Shown here in pieces: positions 36,998 through 46,024 of a stretch of 64,000 nucleotides of DNA. Position 1 is the stretch's first letter. Each line of letters starts with the position of its first letter. A program made the translations under genes and the position numbers. The notes beneath the pieces were generated by a model that was given only the letters and a program-made list of their open reading frames with translations, searched no databases and was not told the origin of the DNA. Source of the stretch: Nocardioides mangrovi (GTDB taxonomy: Bacteria; Actinomycetota; Actinomycetes; Propionibacteriales; Nocardioidaceae); assembly GCF_020073815.1 (NCBI RefSeq), contig NZ_JAIQZJ010000006.1, positions 124,001 to 188,000 of the forward strand, written 5' to 3'.

Positions 36998-37594
36998 GAT
37001 CTTGACGAGCAGCCGCAGCGCCGCCGCCGGGGCGAGGAGCTCGAGGACGCGCTGCTCCAGGCGACCTGGGACGAGCTCGCCGACGTGGGGTACGGCGCGC
37101 TCACCTTCGAGGGTGTCGCCCAGCGCGCGGGCACCAGCCGCACGGTCGTCTACCGGCGCTGGGCGACCAAGCGGGAGCTGGCCGAGGCCGCCGTCGCCTA
37201 CGCCAGCCGACTCCACCGCACCGAGCTGCCCGACACGGGGAGCCTGCGCGGCGACCTGCTCGGGCTGATGCGGGAGGCCAACGAGAAGCGGGTCGTCCTG
37301 ATGGCGCTCTTCATCATCTACATGGGCGGCTACTTCCAGGAGACCGGCACGACGCCGTACGACCTGCGCGGCCTGGTGGTCGCGGAGAGCATCAACTCGC
37401 TCGACGTCGTCTTCGAGCGGGCGGTCGAGCGCGGCGAGGTGGACCCGGGGCGGCTGACGCCGCGGGTGCGGACCCTGGCTCCGGACCTCTTCCGGCACGA
37501 GGCGATGATGCGGCTCGGGACGGTCCCCGACGACGTGCTGGTCTCGATCGTCGATGAGGTGTTCCTGCCCCTGGTGCTGCGCCCGTCCTCCTAG
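36995..37594 (+). CDS. TetR-family transcriptional regulator
   Basis: This 199-residue protein has an N-terminal helix-turn-helix (about 35-60, YGALTFEGVAQRAGTSRTVVYRRW) and a C-terminal ligand domain of the TetR_C_16-like kind. It is divergent from an EmrB-type exporter, and two 13-bp direct repeats lie between them, so it probably represses both genes. No Shine-Dalgarno sequence precedes the GTG; a -10 box 7 nt upstream indicates a leaderless transcript. Confidence 0.88.
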   Translation: MDLDEQPQRRRRGEELEDALLQATWDELADVGYGALTFEGVAQRAGTSRTVVYRRWATKRELAEAAVAYASRLHRTELPDTGSLRGDLLGLMREANEKRVVLMALFIIYMGGYFQETGTTPYDLRGLVVAESINSLDVVFERAVERGEVDPGRLTPRVRTLAPDLFRHEAMMRLGTVPDDVLVSIVDEVFLPLVLRPSS

Positions 37595-37603
37595 GCTGGG
37601 CCT

Positions 37604-38815
37604 GTGACCGATCTCCCCGTGCGTGACGTGGTGCTGGACGCCGAGGAGCAGCGGGTCCTCGGCAGCCTGCTGGAGAAGCAGGTGACCGTGCCCGCGTCGT
37701 ACCCGCTGACGCTGAACGCGCTGCGCACCGCCTGCAACCAGTCCAACAGCCGCGAGCCGGTGACCGACTACGACGAGCACACGATCGAGCAGGTCGGCCG
37801 GCGGCTCAAGGACCGCGGGCTGCTGCGCATCGTGTGGTCCGACACCGGGCGGCGGACGTTGAAGTACCACCAGGCGCTGGACGAGGTGCTCGGCCTCGCC
37901 GAGGACGAGAAGGCGCTCGTGACGGTGCTCCTGCTGCGCGGTCCGCAGGCACCCGGCGAGCTCCGGACCCGCACCGACCGGCTGCACGCCTTCGCCGATC
38001 GCTCCGACGTCGAGGAGGTGCTGCGCCGGATGGCCGGACGCGGCCTGGTCCGGGAGCTCCCGCGCCGGGGCGGCGACCGCGACAGCCGCTGGATGCACCT
38101 GCTCGGCGACCCGCCCAGCACCACGCCCGCCGACGAGCCGGCGGCCCCGGTCGTCGACGTCCTGGCCGCCGGCGGCGAGGCCCGCGACGAGCGGGTGCGG
38201 TCGTCGTACTCCGCGGTCGCGACGGCGTACGCCGACAGCCTGCTGACCGAGCTGGAGGGCCTGCCGTTCGAGACCTGGCTGCTCGACCGCGTCGCCGCGC
38301 ACGCCGGCGGGGGACCGGTCGTCGAGGTCGGCAGCGGGCCGGGCCACGTGACGGCCCACCTCGCCGAGGCCGGCGCCGACGCGACCGGGATCGACCTGTC
38401 GCCGGGAATGGTCGAGGAGGCGCGCCGGCGCTTCCCGGACGGCTCCTACGAGGTCGGCGACCTGCGCCGGCTGATGCGCCCGGCGACCGCGCCGGGCTGG
38501 TCGGCGGTGCTCGCGTGGTACTCCCTCATCCACCTCGCCGGCTCCGAGCTCCCGGCCGCGGTCGACGCGCTCGCGCGGCCCCTGGCCTCGGGCGGCCTGC
38601 TGGTCCTGGCACTGCACGCCGGCACGCAGGTGCGCCACCACGACGAGTGGTTCGACGTCCCGGTCGACCTCGACTTCGTCTACCACGAGCAGGACGAGGT
38701 GGTCGCCCTCGTGCGCGCCGCCGGGCTGACCGAGGTCGAGTGGTACCGACGCGGTCCGGTCGAGTCGCGCGGCGAGACCAGCCAGCGGCTGTACGTCGTG
38801 GCGCGGAAGCCGTGA
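37604..38815 (+). CDS. DUF480 (YceH) - SAM methyltransferase fusion
   Basis: This is a 403-residue chimera. Residues about 8-175 are a DUF480/YceH protein (EEQRVLGSLLEKQVTVPASYPLTLNAL, TACNQSNSREPV), a winged-helix pair. Residues about 205-403 are a class I methyltransferase (VVEVGSGPGHVTAHLAEAG, GIDLSPGMVEEARRRFP, LASGGLLVLALHAG). The linker is Pro/Ala-rich. YceH is normally a stand-alone protein of about 220 residues; the fusion suggests that the two activities work on one target, but the target is unknown. GTG start 9 nt after the TetR stop. Confidence 0.85.
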   Translation: MTDLPVRDVVLDAEEQRVLGSLLEKQVTVPASYPLTLNALRTACNQSNSREPVTDYDEHTIEQVGRRLKDRGLLRIVWSDTGRRTLKYHQALDEVLGLAEDEKALVTVLLLRGPQAPGELRTRTDRLHAFADRSDVEEVLRRMAGRGLVRELPRRGGDRDSRWMHLLGDPPSTTPADEPAAPVVDVLAAGGEARDERVRSSYSAVATAYADSLLTELEGLPFETWLLDRVAAHAGGGPVVEVGSGPGHVTAHLAEAGADATGIDLSPGMVEEARRRFPDGSYEVGDLRRLMRPATAPGWSAVLAWYSLIHLAGSELPAAVDALARPLASGGLLVLALHAGTQVRHHDEWFDVPVDLDFVYHEQDEVVALVRAAGLTEVEWYRRGPVESRGETSQRLYVVARKP

Positions 38816-38816
38816 G

Positions 38817-39158
38817 ATGACCACCGAGGTCGTCATCCTCGTGATCGCCGCGCTGGTCGTGGTGGTCACGCTGACGCCCTACCCCTTCCCGAGGTCACCG
38901 GGCGACGAGGAGGCCCGCGCCGACGGCCGGCCGATCATCTACTGGCGCACCGGCTGCTCCTACTGCCTCCGCCTGCGCCTCGCCCTCGGCCCACTCGGGC
39001 GCCGGGCGGTGTGGGTGAACATCCGCACCGACCCCGACGCCGCCGCGCGGGTGCGCTCGGTCAACGGCGGCGACGAGACCGTCCCGACGGTCTTCGTCGG
39101 CGAGGAGCACCGCACCAACCCGCCGCCGTCGTGGGTGCGCGAGATCCTCAACCGCTGA
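38817..39158 (+). CDS. Membrane-anchored glutaredoxin-like protein
   Basis: This is a 113-residue protein. An N-terminal hydrophobic helix (about 5-20) is followed by a glutaredoxin/mycoredoxin domain with the active site CSYC (Cys47, Cys50), the cis-proline TVP (DETVPTVFVG), and no other domain. The soluble part would reduce mixed disulfides or mycothiol adducts at the membrane. It follows the DUF480 fusion by 1 nt. Its last 11 nt overlap the convergent GH5 gene. Confidence 0.85.
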   Translation: MTTEVVILVIAALVVVVTLTPYPFPRSPGDEEARADGRPIIYWRTGCSYCLRLRLALGPLGRRAVWVNIRTDPDAAARVRSVNGGDETVPTVFVGEEHRTNPPPSWVREILNR

Positions 39159-40602
39159 TGGTCAGCGTCCAGGTGCCCTGCGGCCGGTGTCGGGGCCGCA
39201 CCGTGATCGTGCGCGCTCCCGTGGCGGTCGGCGCGGACATCCGGACCCGGGCCGGCGCCGCCCGCGTCCCCGTGGTGACGGCGACGTCGGGTCGGGTGGC
39301 GAACCCGCTCGGGACGATGACCGTGGTCGTGCCGGGCCGTGGCCGGTAGCTGAGCCGGAAGCGGTGGGCGCCGGCGGTCTCGCGGACGGTGCGTCCGGCG
39401 AGGGCGAGGGCGTAGGGGCGCCACGCGGCGCCTCGGCCCGGGTCGAGGTGGCCGGCGTCGTCGGTGAAGATGCAGTAGCCGCCGCCGGTCGCGGACCGGC
39501 AGCCGTACCAGATCGCCCATCCGGAGGCGAAGCGCGGGAAGCTCGCGGCCTGCTGCTCGACGAGCTCGACGTTGCCGGGGAAGTCGGCGTTGGCCGCGAT
39601 CGGGCCCCACTCGCCGACGATGACGGGGAGGTGGTGCCGGCGCGGGTACTGGGTGATCTGCGCCTCGTACGCCGAGACCCAGATGCTCGTCGCGTCCCAG
39701 TCGCCGCCGTCCTCGACCGCGCTCGAGTAGGCGTGCGGCGCGAAGCCGATCCGGTCGGCACCCGCGCGGGGGTCCTCGATCCCGGGCAGGCGGACCGGCA
39801 GGCCCTCGCCGACGAGCACGGTCGGTTCGATCCAGAGCCAGGAGCGGGCGTCGACGGACCGGATGCCGGCGATCACCCGGCGGTACATCGCGGGCAGCTC
39901 CTGGGTCTCGAACGTGCCCGACGTCCACATCGGCTCGTTGAAGAGGTCGTAGCCTAGCAGTGCCGGTGAGCCGGCGAGCTGGGCGGCCACGTGGGTCCAG
40001 GCCGCGACCTGCGCCTCCTGGAGGTCCGCGTCGTTCCAGAGGTGTGAGAAGGCCGCCTGGACCGCCGGGTGGAAGTAGTTGTTGAACCAGTTGCCGTCCA
40101 CCGGCTCGAACTCGAGGCCGTCGGTCCGGGTGGCCCAGGCGGGTGCGCCGTCGAAGCCGAACGCCGGACCGAACACGTCCTGGTGCCAGTCGACCAGCAC
40201 GAGGAGGCCGGCCTCGTGCGCCCAGTCGAGCACGTCCTGGACGTGCTGGAGGTACGCCGCGTCGTAGCTGCCCTCGGTGGGCTCGACCAGGCTCCACTGG
40301 ATCGGGAGTCGGAGCAGGCTGAGCCCGGCCGCGCCGAGATCGGCCACGTCCTGCTCGGTGATGTCGTCGAACTTGCCGAGGTTGGCGCCGCGCAGCTGCA
40401 GGATCCGTCCCCGGTCGTCGGCGAGGCGGGTGTTGCCGTCGCGGTCGGCGGCGGTGCGGGTCGGGAACGGCACCGCTGAGCGGGGTGCCGGGCGCTGCCC
40501 CTCGGCCGCGGCCGGATCGGCGACCGGGCTGACGGCCGGCAGGCCCAGTCCGACGAGAGCAGCGGTCGTGGCGAGCAGCGCGGAGACGGCGCGACGTGGC
40601 AT
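39148..40602 (-). CDS. Secreted GH5 glycoside hydrolase, endoglycoceramidase-like
   Basis: This 484-residue enzyme has a signal peptide (about 1-34) and a GH5 barrel with acid/base Glu223 in FNEP and nucleophile Glu331 in GEWGP. The segment DWHQDVFGPAFGFDGAPAW resembles the glycolipid-specific GH5 endoglycoceramidases more than cellulases. After the barrel (from about 400) a beta-rich domain with RFRLSYRPRPGTTTVIVPSG may help binding. It would cleave glycans from glycolipids or similar substrates outside the cell. The preferred ATG is 40602. Confidence 0.85.
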   Translation of the reverse strand: MPRRAVSALLATTAALVGLGLPAVSPVADPAAAEGQRPAPRSAVPFPTRTAADRDGNTRLADDRGRILQLRGANLGKFDDITEQDVADLGAAGLSLLRLPIQWSLVEPTEGSYDAAYLQHVQDVLDWAHEAGLLVLVDWHQDVFGPAFGFDGAPAWATRTDGLEFEPVDGNWFNNYFHPAVQAAFSHLWNDADLQEAQVAAWTHVAAQLAGSPALLGYDLFNEPMWTSGTFETQELPAMYRRVIAGIRSVDARSWLWIEPTVLVGEGLPVRLPGIEDPRAGADRIGFAPHAYSSAVEDGGDWDATSIWVSAYEAQITQYPRRHHLPVIVGEWGPIAANADFPGNVELVEQQAASFPRFASGWAIWYGCRSATGGGYCIFTDDAGHLDPGRGAAWRPYALALAGRTVRETAGAHRFRLSYRPRPGTTTVIVPSGFATRPDVAVTTGTRAAPARVRMSAPTATGARTITVRPRHRPQGTWTLTISG

Positions 40603-40690
40603 GCGGGCGACGGTAGGGCAGCGCCGCTGCGCCGCGTGGCAGAAGCGCCGAGAAAGTGGCAGTGGAGTGTCAGAACGTCGCATGAGTGCC

Positions 40691-40717
40691 GGTACTTGAC
40701 GGTGGGCCGTCGGTACC
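40691..40717. repeat. Imperfect inverted repeat upstream of divergent genes
   Basis: GGTAC-TT-GACGG (40691-40702) and CCGTC-G-GTACC (40707-40717) can pair around a TGGG loop. It lies 44-70 nt before the membrane-protein ATG (40761) and 89 nt from the divergent GH5 start. It might be an operator or hairpin; nothing else supports it. Confidence 0.35.
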
Positions 40718-40760
40718 TGGGGTGGAGGTCCCGCGCGCCGCGCCCGCCGACGCTGGACGC

Positions 40761-41435
40761 ATGACGATCGCGACGACCGCCCCGCCGACTCCCACGCCCA
40801 CGCAGCAGCGCGCACTCCTGACCCTCCCCATCGCGCTCGTGGTCGCGGTCGGCGCCGGTACGGCGCTCGGCGTGCTCGACCTGGCCTGGAACGCCGAGCG
40901 GCCGTCGGTCTGGTCGGCGGCCGCCAACTCCTGCGCGGTGTGGGCGGCCTCGGCGTACGCCGTCGGGGTGCTGCTCGCCGCGCGGTTGCGGATCGGACCG
41001 GTCGCCGGCGCGCTCGCGGGCGTGCTGATGCTGGTGGTCGCGGTCGAGGCCTACTACCTGGCCGGGATCCACTGGCTCGGCAACGACCGGTCTGTGTTGA
41101 CCTCGGCCTCGACCCAGACGTGGCTCCAGCTCTCGGTCCTGGTCGGCTCGGTGCTCGGCGCCGCCGGCGTCTGGGCGGTCCGCGGCTCGTGGTTCGCCGC
41201 GTCGCTCGCGACGGCCGCGTGCGCCGCGATGTTCTTCGGCGACGCCCTGCAGGTCTGGGCCTACCGCCCGCCCGGCGCCTGGCCCGGCATCGAGCACGTG
41301 CTGGTGATCCTCGGAGCGCTCGTCCTGGTCGCATCGGTACGCCGCCCCGCCGTCGCCGCGACCGCCGCCGTGCTGTTCCTGCCGCTGAGCGTCGTGGTCG
41401 CGCTGGCCTTCCTGACCACCGGCATGGCCGCGTAG
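40761..41435 (+). CDS. Polytopic membrane protein of unknown function (DUF6518-like)
   Basis: This 224-residue protein has about six to seven predicted membrane helices, e.g. LTLPIALVVAVGAGTALGVL and VVAVEAYYLAGIHWLGN, and a hydrophobic C terminus. The layout fits the actinobacterial DUF6518 group, but I recognise it only by length and helix pattern. The ATG at 40761 is preferred because the longer frame from 40686 adds a non-hydrophobic, Pro-rich segment. Divergent from the GH5 gene; 48 nt before the carboxypeptidase gene. Confidence 0.7.
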   Translation: MTIATTAPPTPTPTQQRALLTLPIALVVAVGAGTALGVLDLAWNAERPSVWSAAANSCAVWAASAYAVGVLLAARLRIGPVAGALAGVLMLVVAVEAYYLAGIHWLGNDRSVLTSASTQTWLQLSVLVGSVLGAAGVWAVRGSWFAASLATAACAAMFFGDALQVWAYRPPGAWPGIEHVLVILGALVLVASVRRPAVAATAAVLFLPLSVVVALAFLTTGMAA

Positions 41436-41483
41436 CTGGACGGATGCATGGCGGCGAGCGGGGGAGCCCCCTACGCTCCGGGC

Positions 41484-43784
41484 ATGCGCCGAACCCTCGC
41501 CGCGGCGGTCGCCGCCAGCCTGGTCGCCCTCTGCGTCACCGACGTGGCGGACGCGCTGCCCGCGGGACAGCCGACCAGTGCCCGCGCGGACTGCGACCCG
41601 GCGAGCACCGAGCCCGAGCTCGCCGGCGCCGTACCGACCCCGGACGACGTGCTCGGCTTCCCGCTCGGGTCGCGGGAGGCGACCAACCAGGAGATCGGTC
41701 GCTACTGGCAGGCCGCCGACGAGGCCAGCGACCGGGTGGTGACGGGGGTCTACGCCCACTCGTGGGAGGGCCGGCCGCTGCGCTACGCGCTCGTCTCGAA
41801 CGCCAGCACGCTCGACGAGCTGCCGACCATCCGGCAGGACCTCGACCGGCTGCGCGATCCCTCGACGCCGGACGAGGAGGCCGCCGAGATCATCGCCCGC
41901 ACCCCGACGATCCTCTGGATCGGGGCCAACGTCCACGGCAACGAGCCGTCCGGTGGCGACGCGGTGGTCCGGCTGCTGCACGAGCTGGCCGACCGCACGG
42001 ACTGCGTGGCGACCTCGATCCTCGACAACGCGATCGTCGGCCTCATCCCGGTGCAGAACCCGGACGGCCGGGCGCACGACCGCCGCTACAACTCCTACGC
42101 GTTCGACATGAACCGCGACGGCCTGGTGGGCACGCAGCCCGAGGTCTCCGGCCGGCTGCAGCTGTTGTGGGACAACCCGCCGCAGCTGTTCGTCGACGAG
42201 CACGAGAACAGCGGACGCAGCTACTTCTTCCCGCCGGTCGCCGACCCGGTCTACGCCGAGACCCCGGACGGGCTCTACGACGAGGTCCTGGACATGTACG
42301 GCCCCGCGAACTCCGCGGCGTTCGACGCCCACGGCTGGCGCTACGAGACGTGGCGGTCGGGCTACGACTTCTTCGCCCAGGTCTACGGCGACACCGTGCC
42401 GACCACGCAGCTGGGGGCGGTCGGGATGACCTTCGAGCAGGGCGACGGCTCGCCGTACCCGGCCCGCGTGCGCCACCAGTTCACCTCCGCGCTCACCACG
42501 CTCTACACCGGGGCGACCCATCGGGCCGACGTCCTGCAGACCTGGCGCGACACCTTCGTCGAGGCGCAGGCGCAGGGGGAGCGGTGCGAGCTCGAGCCGA
42601 ACCGGATCTACAACCCCGGCCACGAGCTCGAGCGGACCGTCCCCGACCGGCCGGTGTGCGGCTACTTCCTGCGCGGCGACTCGCGCGACACGAGGCGGGT
42701 GGTGAGCCGGCTCCAGGCCGCGCACGTCGAGGTGGACCGGCTGGTCGACTCGACCGTCGTCGACGACTACCGCCCGTACGGCGAGGCGCCGCGCCGTACG
42801 ACGCTGCCGGCCGGCACCTACTGGGTCAGCCTCGCCCAGCCGCAGAAGCACTGGGTGCAGGCGGTCCTCAACGAGGACACGTACGTGCCCTTCCCCTACT
42901 TCTACGACGTGAGCGGCTGGAGCCTGCCGCTGCTCGCCGGCATCGACGGCGGCTCGACGGGCTCGCCCGTGACCGCTCAGGTGACCCCCGTGGAGCCGGA
43001 GACCGCACCGGTCACGCCGCAGCCCTCCGGGCGGGTGCCGCGGATCGTGGTGGTCGACCAGTTCAAGAAGACGTTCAACGACTACCAGTACTCCGGGTGG
43101 CTCAAGTGGCGCCTGGGTGAGGACTGGAAGCTCCCGTACCGCGTCCTCACGCCGAGCAGGATCACCGCCTCCGCACTGCGCAAGGTCGACGTCCTGGTCG
43201 TCGGCAACGTCGACTCCACGCCCGTCTACCGTCGCCTCGGCGAGGACGGTCGCGCCGCCGTGGCGGACTGGGTCGAGCGGGGAGGCCGGTACGTCGGGTG
43301 GCAGGAGGGCGCCCTGCTGGCCTCGGCGCTGGGGATCTCCCGCGTCGGCATGGCCACCCCCACGACCACCTCGCCCGGGGCGCTGATGCGGATCCGCACC
43401 CCGCACGGACCGACCATGATCGAGTGGGACAGCGACTACAACCTCGTCCTGCACCCCGGGAAGGCCCGGGTCGTCGGCGCCTTCCCGCAGGACATGTTCG
43501 TCTCCGGCTTCGCCCAGAAGTCCGGCGCCCTCGCCGGCACCGCGGCCCAGACGGTCGAGCGGCACGGCCGCGGCAGTGTCACCGTCTTCGGCTACGAGCC
43601 CAACTTCCGCGCGGTCGCCGACGGCTCGGCGTGGCTGCTCCGCAAGGCGATCCTGGGTACGCCGACCGGCTCGCTCCGGACCTCGTCCACGGTCTCGGCC
43701 CGGGTGTCGGCACGCGTCGTGAATCCGGAGGACGTGCTGAGCCTCGGCCGCACGCGGGCCTGGCGCTTGGGCCACGAGCTCTAG
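41484..43784 (+). CDS. Secreted M14-family zinc carboxypeptidase with a C-terminal GATase-like domain
   Basis: This 766-residue protein has a signal peptide (about 1-25) and an M14 catalytic domain with zinc ligands His151 and Glu154 (GANVHGNEPSG) and His240 (FVDEHEN). NPDGR (192-196) and the general-base Glu318 (TFEQGDG) are also present. The region about 515-766 resembles a class I glutamine amidotransferase-like domain (RIVVVDQFKKTFND, VDVLVVGN, GGRYVGWQEGALLAS). M14 enzymes remove C-terminal amino acids or cleave peptidoglycan peptides. The double-domain layout occurs in large actinobacterial carboxypeptidases. The start is chosen at 41484. Confidence 0.86.
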   Translation: MRRTLAAAVAASLVALCVTDVADALPAGQPTSARADCDPASTEPELAGAVPTPDDVLGFPLGSREATNQEIGRYWQAADEASDRVVTGVYAHSWEGRPLRYALVSNASTLDELPTIRQDLDRLRDPSTPDEEAAEIIARTPTILWIGANVHGNEPSGGDAVVRLLHELADRTDCVATSILDNAIVGLIPVQNPDGRAHDRRYNSYAFDMNRDGLVGTQPEVSGRLQLLWDNPPQLFVDEHENSGRSYFFPPVADPVYAETPDGLYDEVLDMYGPANSAAFDAHGWRYETWRSGYDFFAQVYGDTVPTTQLGAVGMTFEQGDGSPYPARVRHQFTSALTTLYTGATHRADVLQTWRDTFVEAQAQGERCELEPNRIYNPGHELERTVPDRPVCGYFLRGDSRDTRRVVSRLQAAHVEVDRLVDSTVVDDYRPYGEAPRRTTLPAGTYWVSLAQPQKHWVQAVLNEDTYVPFPYFYDVSGWSLPLLAGIDGGSTGSPVTAQVTPVEPETAPVTPQPSGRVPRIVVVDQFKKTFNDYQYSGWLKWRLGEDWKLPYRVLTPSRITASALRKVDVLVVGNVDSTPVYRRLGEDGRAAVADWVERGGRYVGWQEGALLASALGISRVGMATPTTTSPGALMRIRTPHGPTMIEWDSDYNLVLHPGKARVVGAFPQDMFVSGFAQKSGALAGTAAQTVERHGRGSVTVFGYEPNFRAVADGSAWLLRKAILGTPTGSLRTSSTVSARVSARVVNPEDVLSLGRTRAWRLGHEL

Positions 43785-43794
43785 GCGGACCTCG

Positions 43795-43809
43795 CCCGAG
43801 ACACTCGGG
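43795..43809 (+). terminator. Short hairpin after the carboxypeptidase gene
   Basis: CCCGAG-ACA-CTCGGG forms a 6-bp stem with a 3-base loop 10 nt after the stop codon at 43784. There is no T-run, as is common for proposed actinobacterial terminators. Weak but well placed. Confidence 0.4.
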
Positions 43810-44013
43810 TGCCCGGCGGCCGCCGCACACCGACTGGCATCGCTGGCCGGGCGCCGGTCAGTGAGGCAACGCGTCGCCACCTCGTTCGGTGCGTCGGGGC
43901 CGTCGCGCGACCGCGTCGGGACGCCCGGAGCGGCGCCGCGACGTCGGCATACTCGGAGATCGTCGGGAACCTGGACCGCCAGCAGTGCGTGTGATTGGTG
44001 AGAGGAGGTCTCG

Positions 44014-44262
44014 ATGGTCGACGACGTCAGCTTCGACGAGTTCTATCTCGCGAGTCGAAGGGACCTGCTGCGTCAGCTCACCGCCATGACGGGCGAACCG
44101 GAGATGGCGCAGGAGCCGACCTCGTTCACGGTCGGCCAGGTAAGTGACGACGCCGCTGACAGCATGAACGCTTCGCATGACCGTGGGCCGGAAGACGCAT
44201 GGCACGACCTCTCACACCTCATCGGCGTTCTCCGCGCCTCGAGTTTGCACGCGTCGTCCTGA
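44014..44262 (+). pseudogene. Truncated sigma-factor gene (N-terminal fragment)
   Basis: This 82-residue frame starts at an ATG with a strong site AGAGGAGG (44001-44008). Residues 5-29 (SFDEFYLASRRDLLRQLTAM, then TGEPEMAQE) look like the start of region 2 of SigE-family sigma factors. The match then stops, and the rest (PTSFTVGQVSDDAADSMNASHD onward) has no sigma features. A full gene would have about 170 residues. The likely reading is a gene broken by deletion or insertion; a small new protein using the old start is possible. Confidence 0.55.
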
Positions 44263-44359
44263 CGTCGCCCCATCGGCCACCTGTGCGGACGCTCGGGTCG
44301 CGGCCTGCCCGGAGCGCCGCAGCGCAAGCTTTCCGCGGGTTGCGGACGGCAACGGTGAA

Positions 44360-45463
44360 TCAGTGGGTTTGTTCGGTCCACGTGTCGTCGTCGCGAATCC
44401 ACGTTCGCTCGGGTGCGGAAGCCAGCACGACGTCGGTCAGCCAGTACGTCTGGTCGGGGTCCCAGCCGGCAAGGACGGAGGCCGTGTCCTCGGTGACGGC
44501 AACGGCTCTACCAGCGGTTGCCAGGTAGCCGGCGACGGTGAGGTGGATGGCGTCGAACTCCTCGGCGGCCTGGGACCAGTCGGGTATGACCCACCTTCCG
44601 GCCGCACCGGTGGTGCGGAACCAGTCGTGACGACGGGACGCGGTGACCTCCAGCGGAAAGCGGCCGCATAGCCGCGCCCACGCCTGCGGTCCGTCGACCT
44701 CGTACACGTTCAGGGTGTCTGGGACATCGACCGGATGGACGAAGGCACGGTCCCAGCCGTGGGCATCCTCGACCAAGCGCAAGCCGAGCGCGCCTTCTGT
44801 GCCACGACTCCGCGTGGTTCGGGTCAGGTGACGCGGCGGTGTCGACCACCACTCACCGCTCCAGTTGGCGTGCGGGTCAGGAGGCCGGTCCCGACGGGCG
44901 CGCGTCTCGCTGGTCACTGTCTCCGAGCGCCACCGTTCGAGGTGCTCGGTGGCCGTGCCTGGCAGCGTGGAGGCGGGTGAATCCCCGTCCTGGAACGCCA
45001 CGCTGTACTGCGCTGTCCGGCTCAGCGGCTCCACCCACCACGCCGCAGCGTCGGATGATGCGATGGACGCCGCGATGCGCGTGAGCGAAGCCTGAACGCT
45101 GGGTTCGGCGGCGACTACGTCCTCGCCGTCGGGTTCCTGCCAGTACTGGGCGCTGTCCACGGCGGCGGTCAGCGCGTCCATCAGCAGACAATCGTCGATG
45201 TCCGTAAGCGGGAGGACGCCCACCAGCTCCGCCACATCCTCCGGCGTGAAGCTCGGCATTGCGGGGCTGGGTTCCTCACCCGACGCCGAGAGCATCACCC
45301 GGGAGACACCACAGCCAGGGTCAAGCTGATGCGCTGCGAAGAACACCGCCCGCAGCAGTTCCTCGGCCAGGGGCGTGGCAGCCTCACGCGCCAACGCCAA
45401 GACGAACTCCAAGCACAGGCGTCTCCCGCGGGGCCCGGCCAAGAGGTGGTCAGGATCGAGCAT
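44360..45463 (-). CDS. Hypothetical protein, unknown family
   Basis: This 367-residue protein begins with MLDPDHLLAGPRGRRLCLEFVLALAREA, an opening I associate with uncharacterised actinobacterial proteins. The rest has many Trp residues (TAQYSVAFQDGD, WSGEWWSTPP, RHDWFRTTGAAGRWVIPDW) and ends in Thr/Asp-rich sequence. No signal peptide, membrane helix or catalytic motif was recognised. A longer start at 45592 is possible but the added codons look less like coding sequence. Base composition is less GC-biased than the neighbours, so it may be acquired. Confidence 0.7.
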   Translation of the reverse strand: MLDPDHLLAGPRGRRLCLEFVLALAREAATPLAEELLRAVFFAAHQLDPGCGVSRVMLSASGEEPSPAMPSFTPEDVAELVGVLPLTDIDDCLLMDALTAAVDSAQYWQEPDGEDVVAAEPSVQASLTRIAASIASSDAAAWWVEPLSRTAQYSVAFQDGDSPASTLPGTATEHLERWRSETVTSETRARRDRPPDPHANWSGEWWSTPPRHLTRTTRSRGTEGALGLRLVEDAHGWDRAFVHPVDVPDTLNVYEVDGPQAWARLCGRFPLEVTASRRHDWFRTTGAAGRWVIPDWSQAAEEFDAIHLTVAGYLATAGRAVAVTEDTASVLAGWDPDQTYWLTDVVLASAPERTWIRDDDTWTEQTH

Positions 45464-45829
45464 GGCCCAACCGTAGGGGCCTGTGGCTGAGGCGGGCACT
45501 CTAAACCTGGAGGGGACTCGGTAGTGCAGCCAACGCGGTCGTTGCCCGGCTGACTCGGCCCAAGCGCTGTGGTCGCGTGGGTCGGCGCTCATGGCCAGAG
45601 CGTCGAGCTGCGTTGACCAGATGAGCTTGCATTCGACGTCCTTCGCATGAAGTGGTGGCGTCGCGGTTCGTCGGCTGACACTGGACGCACCGGTAGAGGC
45701 GGGCCAGCGGTGCTTGGTGTGTCAACGGACGACGCGCTCATCGGCATGTGCGGCGCTCGGGTCGCGGGCTTGCGAGCGTGTCGCGTTGGTCGCGCCGGGA
45801 CTGAGCACTGTCGAGTACCGTCCCCGCCC
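45464..45829. other. Stretch without a supported gene
   Basis: Apart from the possible N-terminal extension of the preceding gene (to 45592) and one copy of a short imperfect repeat (45736-45767), no gene, RNA or regulatory site was recognised. Overlapping small frames lack ribosome sites and family features. Confidence 0.5.
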
Positions 45830-46024
45830 ATGAGCACACCCCCGTTGCGGCAAGGTGCCGCCCGGATGCGGGGAATCTACGGCGAGAACTGGCGTTGCCG
45901 TCTGGTGGTCATCTGCGTTGTCGGTGTGCTGGTCGCGGGCATCTTCCTTGATCTCCTGCCCCTTGTCCTGATCGGCACGGTCCTCCTTGTGCCGATCGTT
46001 GTCGTGGCATTCCGCAACCGGTAG
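45830..46024 (+). CDS. Small membrane protein, unknown
   Basis: This 64-residue frame encodes a basic N terminus (RMRGIYGENWRCRL) followed by two hydrophobic stretches (VVICVVGVLVAGIFLDLL and PLVLIGTVLLVPIVVVAF) and a short basic end. That is consistent with a two-helix membrane protein. No clear ribosome site and no recognised family. A real gene is plausible because the hydrophobic pattern is confined to this frame. Confidence 0.5.
   Translation: MSTPPLRQGAARMRGIYGENWRCRLVVICVVGVLVAGIFLDLLPLVLIGTVLLVPIVVVAFRNR

Noticed and set aside
39954..43880. A 1308-residue minus-strand open frame
   Set aside because: It is antisense to the carboxypeptidase and membrane-protein genes, which have clear motifs. 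Product composition is typical of a shadow frame.
43950..44000. GGAACC near 43967 as an ECF-sigma -35 element for the truncated sigma gene
   Set aside because: No convincing -10 partner at the proper distance; too short to support.
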